A stretch of DNA of 64,000 bases, from assembly GCF_000227685.2 (NCBI RefSeq), contig NZ_CP007029.1, positions 1,524,501 to 1,588,500 on the forward strand. The letters run 5' to 3'. Below, piece by piece: positions 58,147 through 64,000 of the stretch (position 1 is the first letter of the stretch; each line of letters starts with the position of its first letter). The notes below the pieces were generated by a model that saw only the letters and a program-made list of their open reading frames with translations, had not been told where the DNA came from and searched no databases. Both the position numbers and the translations under genes were made by a program. The DNA comes from Thioalkalivibrio paradoxus ARh 1. GTDB taxonomy: Bacteria; Pseudomonadota; Gammaproteobacteria; Ectothiorhodospirales; Ectothiorhodospiraceae.

Positions 58147-58575
58147 ATGAAGAAGGTCCGTGAAGTCCTGAACGACAAGGGCCACGATGTCTACAGCATC
58201 GGTCCGGAAGCGAGTGTGTTCGAGGCGCTGCGGCTGATGGCCGATCACGAGGTCGGTGCGCTCCCGGTGCTGGAGAACGGGCGTCTGGTCGGACTGATCT
58301 CCGAACGCGATTATGCACGCAAGGTGATCCTGATGGACCGGAGTTCCCGCAATACCCCGGTGCGCGAGATCATGATGCTGCGTGTGACCTGCGTGGAACC
58401 CGAACGCACGGTAGAGGAATGCATGGCGCTGATGACCGACAAGCGTGTTCGCCACCTGCCGGTGCTGGAGCACGGCCAGCTGGTCGGGCTGGTGTCGATC
58501 GGGGATCTCGTCAAGGCGATCATCGACGAGCAGCAGTTCATCATCTCCCAGCTCGAACACTACATCGCCAGTTGA
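58147..58575 (+). CDS. Two-CBS-domain protein
   Basis: The 142-residue protein is made of two CBS domains (about 5-65 and 72-132; LPVLENGRLVGLISERDY and LPVLEHGQLVGLVSIGDL). Such stand-alone Bateman modules bind adenosine nucleotides or SAM and regulate partners. GGAGG lies 4-8 bp upstream of the ATG. The partner is not evident. Confidence 0.9.
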   Translation: MKKVREVLNDKGHDVYSIGPEASVFEALRLMADHEVGALPVLENGRLVGLISERDYARKVILMDRSSRNTPVREIMMLRVTCVEPERTVEECMALMTDKRVRHLPVLEHGQLVGLVSIGDLVKAIIDEQQFIISQLEHYIAS

Positions 58576-58608
58576 TCGTGGGGCAGCCGGGGGCTTGGAG
58601 AGACGACC

Positions 58609-59301
58609 GTGGCAAGTTCTCGCAGACAGGAAATCGATACGCTGGTCGCCGAGGTGGAACGCGAGTTCCGGGAGACCGCCGGAAGCACCGGGATCTCGGC
58701 GCCGGACGCACGGCTGGTCGACGCGCTACGGCGGGTGCCGCGTGATGCCTTCGTGCCCGACGACAGCGCGCGTTTCGCCTGGGAGAACCGTGCGCTGCCG
58801 ATCGGGCATGACCAGACGATCTCGCAACCGTTCGTCGTGGCGCTGATGACGCAGCTGCTCGAACTCAACCCCCAAAGCCGGGTGCTCGAGATCGGGACGG
58901 GTTCCGGGTACCAGGCCGCGCTGCTCGCGGAACTGGCGCAGGAGGTGTTCAGCGTCGAGGTGGTGCCGGAACTCGCCCGAGCCGCCGCCGAGCGCCTGCA
59001 ACGGCTGGGGTACCGCAACGTGCGGGTCCGGGCGGGCGACGGCCGTCGTGGCTGGCCCGAGGCGGCCCCGTTCGATGCGGTGATCGTCACGGCCGGGGCG
59101 GAGTCGATTCCTCCGGCGCTGATCGAGCAGCTGAAGGAGGGGGGGCGCTTGGTGATCCCGGTCGATTCCCGTTGGTTCGGGCAGGATCTGACGCTGGTGA
59201 CCCGGGGCACCGACGGGACCGTGCACCGGCGCAGCATACTCGCGGTGATCTTCGTGCCGCTGGTCGGCGGCGACGGCGGCGCACTTGCCCCCGAGAGCTG
59301 A
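58609..59301 (+). CDS. pcm: Protein-L-isoaspartate O-methyltransferase
   Basis: The 230-residue protein starts with GTG, with GGAG upstream. SAM-binding motif LEIGTGSGYQAALLAEL, the Pcm-specific GHDQTISQPFVVALM, and GGRLVIPVDS are intact. It repairs isoaspartyl residues in aged proteins. It overlaps no neighbour but is close to the CBS gene. Confidence 0.95.
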   Translation: MASSRRQEIDTLVAEVEREFRETAGSTGISAPDARLVDALRRVPRDAFVPDDSARFAWENRALPIGHDQTISQPFVVALMTQLLELNPQSRVLEIGTGSGYQAALLAELAQEVFSVEVVPELARAAAERLQRLGYRNVRVRAGDGRRGWPEAAPFDAVIVTAGAESIPPALIEQLKEGGRLVIPVDSRWFGQDLTLVTRGTDGTVHRRSILAVIFVPLVGGDGGALAPES

Positions 59302-59356
59302 CGGTTGGTTGCGTGCAGCCGAGGGCTTCGGTACAAAGCAGGCTCGCTGGCAAGCC

Positions 59357-60082
59357 ATGGCAATCGACCCTCTGATGAACAACCACGACCCGCAGTCCAA
59401 CCCCGACAGTTTCATCACCGGCACCATCGGGCCGGAGAGCCTCGCCGCGCTCGAGCAGCAGCTGGCCGAGCACCGGGCCCATCTGGCCGCACTGGGGCCG
59501 GATTCGCCGCTGATTCACCGCGCCCACGTGCTGCTCGATATCGGCGAGACCCTGATCGGCCTGGAGCGCAAGCCGGAGGCCTGGGAAACCGTGCGGCCGC
59601 TGGTGGAGCCGCTGGTGGCCGCCGAGGCCTGGCAGGAGGCGGTCGAGGCCTGCGACCTGCTCTACCGTGCGGAGCAGGAGGATTCGATCCTGGCGCTCGG
59701 GCAGGGTGTGTGGCTCGGCGTGACCTACCCGGTCAAGGCGCAGACAACCGTGACCATGCTGACCCACGTGGTGGACGAAACCCCGGAGCAGGCCGATGGA
59801 GCGGCGGTCGCGGCGATGGTCGCGCACTACATCGCAGGGCTGCGGGCCGAGGGGCGGGAACGGGACAGTCTGACGTTCCTGACCACACAGGTCATTGCCC
59901 GCGTCGCGCGCCGGCACCGCGGAATCGAGGACCAGGAAACGCTGGAAACCTGGATCGAGATGTACGAACTCAACGACACCGACAAGTTGTTCCAGCGCCT
60001 GGGCCGGATGCTCGACGCGATCGTCGGTGACCATTGGTGGTTCGATCGCGACGAGCTGCGTGCGCGGCTGCCGATCAACTGA
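59357..60082 (+). CDS. Conserved protein of unknown function, all-helical
   Basis: The protein is 241 residues from the ATG at 59357 (ATG at 59375 also possible). Predicted helices repeat at intervals that recall TPR-like hairpins (PLIHRAHVLLDIGETLIGLE, WQEAVEACDLLYRAEQEDS), but no family was recognised. There is no signal peptide or membrane segment. It lies between pcm and a rhomboid protease on the same strand. Confidence 0.6.
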   Translation: MAIDPLMNNHDPQSNPDSFITGTIGPESLAALEQQLAEHRAHLAALGPDSPLIHRAHVLLDIGETLIGLERKPEAWETVRPLVEPLVAAEAWQEAVEACDLLYRAEQEDSILALGQGVWLGVTYPVKAQTTVTMLTHVVDETPEQADGAAVAAMVAHYIAGLRAEGRERDSLTFLTTQVIARVARRHRGIEDQETLETWIEMYELNDTDKLFQRLGRMLDAIVGDHWWFDRDELRARLPIN

Positions 60083-60160
60083 TTCGGGTTTCCTGCGCCC
60101 GCGGTCCCCATCGCGACGCCGGCGGGGGGATGAGCGGGCCATGCCGGCGGTGTCCCGGCG

Positions 60161-60841
60161 ATGAACGGGCAGGAACCCCGCCCCAGACTGTTTCCGCCGG
60201 TGATCAGCTTTCTGCTGATCTCCAATATCCTGATGTTTCTGCTGCAGCTGTTCGCGTTCGAGCCGCTGCTGGTGCATTTCGCGCTGTGGCCGGCGGGTAC
60301 CCCCGAGGTCATCGAACAGGACGGGCAACTCGTTCGGGTGCCGCCGTTCGAGGTCTGGCAGTTGCTGACCTATGGCTTTCTCCATGGCGGCCTGCTGCAC
60401 CTGTTTCTGAACCTGTTCGCGATGTGGATGCTGGGCGTCCAGCTCGAGAACGCCTGGGGGTCCCGGCTGTTCGCGGTGTATTTCCTGGTTTGCGTGATCG
60501 GTGCCGGTCTGATCCAGCTGGCAGTGGCGTCGTACGGCGTGATGAACGACGAGATCTATCCGACGATCGGAGCTTCGGGAGGCGTGTTCGGGATCCTGCT
60601 CGCGTTCGGCATGATGTTTCCGAATCAGCGGCTGATCTTCCTGCTGTTGCCAGTGCCGATCCGTGCGAAGTATTTCGTGATCGGGTACGGCGCCTTCGAA
60701 CTGTTTGCCGGCATCACCGGAACCGTGGCCGGAATCGCACACTTTGCCCACCTCGGCGGAATGCTGTTCGGCTTCCTGCTGATCCAGTACTGGCGCGGGA
60801 AACTGCCGCTGCGGCCACGCCGGCGGGTTTTCTGGTGGTAG
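60161..60841 (+). CDS. Rhomboid family intramembrane serine protease
   Basis: The protein has 226 residues and six helices. The catalytic serine is in GASGGVFGILLAFG, and the partner histidine in AHFAHLGGMLFG. It has the conserved HGGLLHLFLNLFAMW helix. It cleaves membrane-anchored substrates. The 79-bp gap to the upstream gene contains no obvious ribosome binding site. Confidence 0.92.
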   Translation: MNGQEPRPRLFPPVISFLLISNILMFLLQLFAFEPLLVHFALWPAGTPEVIEQDGQLVRVPPFEVWQLLTYGFLHGGLLHLFLNLFAMWMLGVQLENAWGSRLFAVYFLVCVIGAGLIQLAVASYGVMNDEIYPTIGASGGVFGILLAFGMMFPNQRLIFLLLPVPIRAKYFVIGYGAFELFAGITGTVAGIAHFAHLGGMLFGFLLIQYWRGKLPLRPRRRVFWW

Positions 60842-61074
60842 GCGAAGGCAGGGTCTGTGGGAGCACCGGGATCGGCGGTGTCGTGTCGCTGGTGGCCCGG
60901 GCTCGGCGGCGCCAGCGGCATTCGCAGATGCACGGCGCGGGGCGGGGCTTGGAACAGCTACACTTGTAGTAGGGGTTACAGTGGGTTCCGGGACCGGTTC
61001 AGGGCGGTGCGGTCGCCTGTATCCCCAGTACCCGCCCGCAAGGGTGCCGATGTGTTCCGAAACGGAGGATCTGC

Positions 61075-61524
61075 ATGGATACTGTCTGGATTGTGGTTGC
61101 GGATGCCGCGCGTGCGCGCATCCTGTGTTGCGAGGGCCGTGCGTGTCACGGGCTGAGTGACGTGGAGGCGTTGTCGCACAGCGAGTCGCGGGCGCAGAAC
61201 CAGGATCTGGTGTCCGATCGACCCGGACGGGGATGGGCGAGTGCCAACGGCGATGCCCGCCACGCCTTCGACGACGCCACCGATCCGGCCCAGCTGGAAC
61301 GGGATCGTTTCGCTCGGATGGTGGCGGAGAGGCTCAAGGCGGCTCACCACCAGGGCGTGTTCAAACACCTGGTGATCGTGGCATCGCCGTCCTTTCTCGG
61401 CGCGCTGAGGGACGTGATGGACCGGAACGTGGCACATTCCGTGCGAGCCGAGGTGGCCAAGAACGTGGTCAAGGTGGAGGATCCAAGCACCCTCCGCTCG
61501 TATCTCCCGGACTTCCTGTACTAG
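61075..61524 (+). CDS. Host attachment (Host_attach/baeRF-like) family protein
   Basis: The 149-residue protein starts WIVVADAARARIL and has a late segment HHQGVFKHLVIVASPSFLGAL, both usual in the family named for a plant host attachment protein, which is related to eRF1-like folds. CGGAGG upstream fixes the start. In non-pathogens its function is not known; links to ribosome-associated stress have been suggested. Confidence 0.75.
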   Translation: MDTVWIVVADAARARILCCEGRACHGLSDVEALSHSESRAQNQDLVSDRPGRGWASANGDARHAFDDATDPAQLERDRFARMVAERLKAAHHQGVFKHLVIVASPSFLGALRDVMDRNVAHSVRAEVAKNVVKVEDPSTLRSYLPDFLY

Positions 61525-61827
61525 TCCGGGTCAACCTCTCTGACGCCGGCCGCGAAGCATCACCGCGGTCGGCTTTCCAGTCGATCTCCGCATGCTCCGA
61601 TTCGGCCGGGTCCAAGGCCGGCGCCGGCCAGCCGTGGCGGCATGATTCGCCGTCTCGGAAACGGATCCGGAATCGCGGCGAACGGGCGCGCTGCACGCGG
61701 GTCCACCAGTTGGAGGAAAGGCCAGCATTCCGTTTCGGGCAGGCGGCGGGAAGCCTCGTCGTCGCCGGCTGGCTGTCTATACTCCTTGGGCAACAGTTGA
61801 ACCACGGGAAACCGCAGGAGGATCGAG
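61525..61827. other. Intergenic region before the DsrC-like gene
   Basis: About 300 bp. A GC hairpin at 61545-61573 followed by TTT may end the host-attachment gene. An AT-richer stretch near 61770-61800 (ctatactccttgggcaac) may be the DsrC-like promoter, but no convincing -35/-10 pair was found. Confidence 0.4.
61545..61576 (+). terminator. Weak terminator after the host-attachment-like gene
   Basis: The arms gccggccgcg and cgcggtcggc pair with one G-T mismatch and are followed by only three T. It lies 20 bp after the stop. Confidence 0.4.
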
Positions 61828-62196
61828 ATGGCAGAGAGAATGAGTGAGGTCATGAACCCCAGCGCGGTACAGCGCGATCCGCGTTTTCCGCACGCGCCGG
61901 CGGAATGGACCCCGCAGACCGCGGAGGCCATCGCACGCGAACAGGGGGTGGAACTGAATGAAGAGCGTTGGGAACTGGTGCGGGCGGTGCAGGAGTACTA
62001 TCACCGCCACGAAGAATCGGGAAAAATCTCGTTGCGCGAACTGCATGATGCGCTCGACGAACGCTTCCATTCCCGAGGCGGGCGTAAGTACCTGTACGAA
62101 CTGATGCCGGGCGGTCCGGTCGCGCAGGGCGCGCGGCTCGCCGGAGTCGAACCCCCGCCCGAGGCCGTCAACACCAGTTTCGGCAGCGTTTCCTGA
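61828..62196 (+). CDS. DsrC-family protein lacking both C-terminal cysteines
   Basis: The protein has 122 residues, with AGGAGG upstream. It aligns with DsrC/TusE across the fold: [54 protein letters not shown]. Where DsrC has a cysteine after VAQG there is an alanine, and where LPxPxGC(V/I) is expected it has [16 protein letters not shown]. There is no cysteine in the protein at all, so it cannot carry sulfur. Such homologues are thought to be regulatory sulfur-related proteins. It is a single-gene unit. Confidence 0.8.
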   Translation: MAERMSEVMNPSAVQRDPRFPHAPAEWTPQTAEAIAREQGVELNEERWELVRAVQEYYHRHEESGKISLRELHDALDERFHSRGGRKYLYELMPGGPVAQGARLAGVEPPPEAVNTSFGSVS

Positions 62197-62203
62197 CGAT
62201 CAC

Positions 62204-62236
62204 CCCCGGCCCCGGCGCGATCGCCGGAGGCCGGGG
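62204..62236. terminator. Bidirectional GC hairpin between convergent genes
   Basis: The arms ccccggcc and ggccgggg enclose ccggcgcgatcgccgg, itself palindromic. The hairpin lies between the end of the DsrC-like gene and the end of the PEPCK-like gene on the other strand. It has no T-run, so it is probably an mRNA 3-prime end structure rather than an intrinsic terminator. Confidence 0.5.
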
Positions 62237-62251
62237 CAGCGAGTCGCGGGT

Positions 62252-64000
62252 TCAGGCGACCTGGCGCTGCGGCTCGGGCAGTTCCAGCGTTTGGCGCGCG
62301 GGGCCGAGAGGGTCCGCGCCGATGGTGCCGACCAGGCTCTCCAGGTAGTCGGGGCTTTGCACCCGTGCAAGCGTTGCGCGGGCCGTCTGCAGGCGGCCGG
62401 CGACGTCGAGACGCTCCGCCTCGTCGGCGTGACTTTCGAGTTCCAGGAAGTGCTGCAGGTTGTCGGCGTGCCGTTGCCACAGGGCCGCGTCGCGGCGCTG
62501 TTTCACTTCCAGGCGCTCGCGGTACCAGTCCGACGCGAGCAGGGAGTCGCGCGTGAACATCGCCCGAACCTCCGGGTGGTGCGCGTCGCGGCCCTGGAAG
62601 TGCCCCTCCGCCATGATGTGCAGCAGCGCCCTGAGCGGCGGGCAGGCATCGTCCAGGCAGCCGTCTTCGAGGTAGCGCCGTGCGACCCGCTGCTGTGCTT
62701 CGACGATATTGGCCACGCCATCGGCGAACACGTCGAGATCCTGCGTTTCCGGACGCAGGATCGCGTCGGTGAACACCGCGCTCGGGTTATCGAAGATCTT
62801 GCCCAGGAAGTCGTGCACGAAGCGGTCGGTGATCCGGTAGCCGAGGCGGCTGGCCAGCACCTTCTGCCCCTTGTGTTCGAAATCCGCCAGGGGTTCCAGG
62901 TAGCCGTTCTCGATCATGAAGCCGGGCTCGCGCTCCTGCGGATGCAAGCGGGTCCAGATCTCTGGAATCAGCAGGCTGACGTCGTGATCGACGCGCAGCT
63001 GCGGGCCGATGTGTCCGGCCGAACTCGAGAAGCCGGCGTAGCCGGTCAGGATGAACGACACCAGTGCATTGTTCAGGTCCGCGGTCGGGCGCAGCGCGTT
63101 GAACGGGCCCTTGGTCAGCGCGCCCTCGCTGCCGGCGCCGGTCGTCGACGGGGACTTGCCGGTCAGCGAGCAGACGAAATCCATGAACAGCTCGGGCAGC
63201 TCCTGGTAATGGATCGGGTTGTACACCGCGAGCGGACGGATCCCCGGCTCCGGGGGATTGTTGCGCCGGCCGGTCAGCACTGCGTCCACCGGTAGGCACA
63301 GCGGTTCGGCGAGCGGTAGCTTGCGGTGGAAGCGCGCGCCCATTTCGGCGACATAACGCCGGACCGGCTGGACCAGGTCCGGGCGCGTCTGCAGGTAGCG
63401 CGGGTTTTTCGACGGCTTGCCGTCGACCAGCCGCGGATGGGCCGACGACACCACATAGCCGTCGGCGGCCTCGGCCTCGAGCAGCAGGTTGCGCATCGGC
63501 GCGGTGAAGTCGTGCAGCGTCAGTACGTCGTGGGTAACCGCCGACAGCGCATCGCCACGCAGTGGTTCGTAGTTGGCGAGGAAGTTCCCCGGTTGTGCCA
63601 GGTCGGCCTCGGTCTGGCGATCGAAGCCCGGGTGAATCGCCTCGTCCGGGCGCTGGAACAGCCGATACTCGCAGTTCTTCACCAGCTTGTGGCTGCGCTG
63701 CCGGGCTTCTTCCCGAGGCGGATGCGTGAGGCACTGCGCGGGCACGACCACGCTGGCGCTGATGTCGTCTTCCATCTGCACCTTTTCCGCCGCGATGTAA
63801 TCCTGGCGGACCTTGAACGTGCGCCATTTGCCCTCGGTGTCGAAGCCCAGGCGCAGATAGGTGGCGATGATGCGGCGCCCGTGCAGCTTCAGTTCGTGGC
63901 CGGGGGCGCCATCCACTTCGTCGACCGACAGGTGGTGGCGCCAGTCGTTACCCCATTCCTGGCGATAGAAGCGCTTGATCAGGTACACCAGTGCGAGAAT
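62252..64000 (-). CDS. C-terminal part of a large protein, probably PPi-dependent PEP carboxykinase (partial)
   Basis: Open from the right edge for about 583 codons, ending at 62252; the N-terminal part is outside the window. The segment [20 protein letters not shown], followed by [20 protein letters not shown] and [20 protein letters not shown], looks like the catalytic region of the diphosphate-type PEPCK, an enzyme of about 1100 residues that interconverts PEP and oxaloacetate using pyrophosphate. The ATG near 63986 is internal, since the frame runs on. Identity rests on memory of the family and needs checking. Confidence 0.55.
   Translation of the reverse strand: MLALVYLIKRFYRQEWGNDWRHHLSVDEVDGAPGHELKLHGRRIIATYLRLGFDTEGKWRTFKVRQDYIAAEKVQMEDDISASVVVPAQCLTHPPREEARQRSHKLVKNCEYRLFQRPDEAIHPGFDRQTEADLAQPGNFLANYEPLRGDALSAVTHDVLTLHDFTAPMRNLLLEAEAADGYVVSSAHPRLVDGKPSKNPRYLQTRPDLVQPVRRYVAEMGARFHRKLPLAEPLCLPVDAVLTGRRNNPPEPGIRPLAVYNPIHYQELPELFMDFVCSLTGKSPSTTGAGSEGALTKGPFNALRPTADLNNALVSFILTGYAGFSSSAGHIGPQLRVDHDVSLLIPEIWTRLHPQEREPGFMIENGYLEPLADFEHKGQKVLASRLGYRITDRFVHDFLGKIFDNPSAVFTDAILRPETQDLDVFADGVANIVEAQQRVARRYLEDGCLDDACPPLRALLHIMAEGHFQGRDAHHPEVRAMFTRDSLLASDWYRERLEVKQRRDAALWQRHADNLQHFLELESHADEAERLDVAGRLQTARATLARVQSPDYLESLVGTIGADPLGPARQTLELPEPQRQVA

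Overview
The window is 64 kb of high-GC DNA from a sulfur-oxidising gammaproteobacterium. A Thioalkalivibrio-like member of the Ectothiorhodospiraceae is the best guess. That is inference from gene content: a sulfur-globule-type secreted protein, two DsrC/TusE-family proteins, a CysN-CysC-like fusion beside an SLC13 permease, periplasmic nitrate reductase, HoxX and NikR. No rRNA, tRNA, phage, IS transposase or CRISPR array was found. The region is chromosomal, densely coding and punctuated by short dispersed repeats.

Layout. 0-2 kb: end of a SUF iron-sulfur cluster operon (sufD end, a tandem repeat block, sufT, a Rieske ferredoxin, an IscA/SufA-type carrier). 2-9 kb: nucleotide-sugar dehydrogenase, metK, then an SLC13 permease downstream of a CysN-CysC-like protein whose GTPase half is degenerate. 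9-16.8 kb: RutE-like reductase, an ion-channel-like membrane protein divergent from a DUF2868/DUF3482-GTPase pair, HD-GYP protein, M48 protease, SlyD. 16.9-26.4 kb: AsmA-like protein, sulfur globule protein, a three-gene operon (membrane pentaheme cytochrome with TPR, CRTAC1 beta-propeller, TPR protein), and a lipoprotein. 26.9-29.6 kb: the AmmeMemoRadiSam trio. 29.7-38.3 kb: nickel and hydrogenase functions (hoxX overlapping nikR, and an ECF-type nickel importer nikKLMQO), with a gamma-glutamyltransferase and ribA between them. 38.6-46.5 kb: gdhA, secreted nuclease, periplasmic MsrA, PutA, a DsrC/TusE protein, DUF167. 46.6-54.4 kb: IalB-like protein, methyltransferase, and a napFDAGHB operon on the minus strand without napC. 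54.7-62.2 kb: glycerol-related genes (hydrolase, glpK, GDPD), CBS protein, pcm, unknown, rhomboid, host-attachment-like protein, and a DsrC-family protein with no cysteines. 62.2-64 kb: the C-terminal part of a large enzyme, probably PPi-dependent PEP carboxykinase.

How it fits together. Nickel import plus NikR and HoxX suggest a [NiFe] hydrogenase encoded elsewhere. NapAB fed by NapGH gives quinol-linked nitrate reduction. The SUF genes, sulfate-activation fusion, globule protein and DsrC proteins serve sulfur metabolism and Fe-S assembly. The most unusual items are the pentaheme/CRTAC1/TPR operon, the CysNC protein with no recognisable GTPase motifs, the cysteine-free DsrC homologue, and a palindromic repeat that supplies the stop codon of two genes. 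Three dispersed repeat families are described; one lies between napD and napA, another between nikK and nikL.
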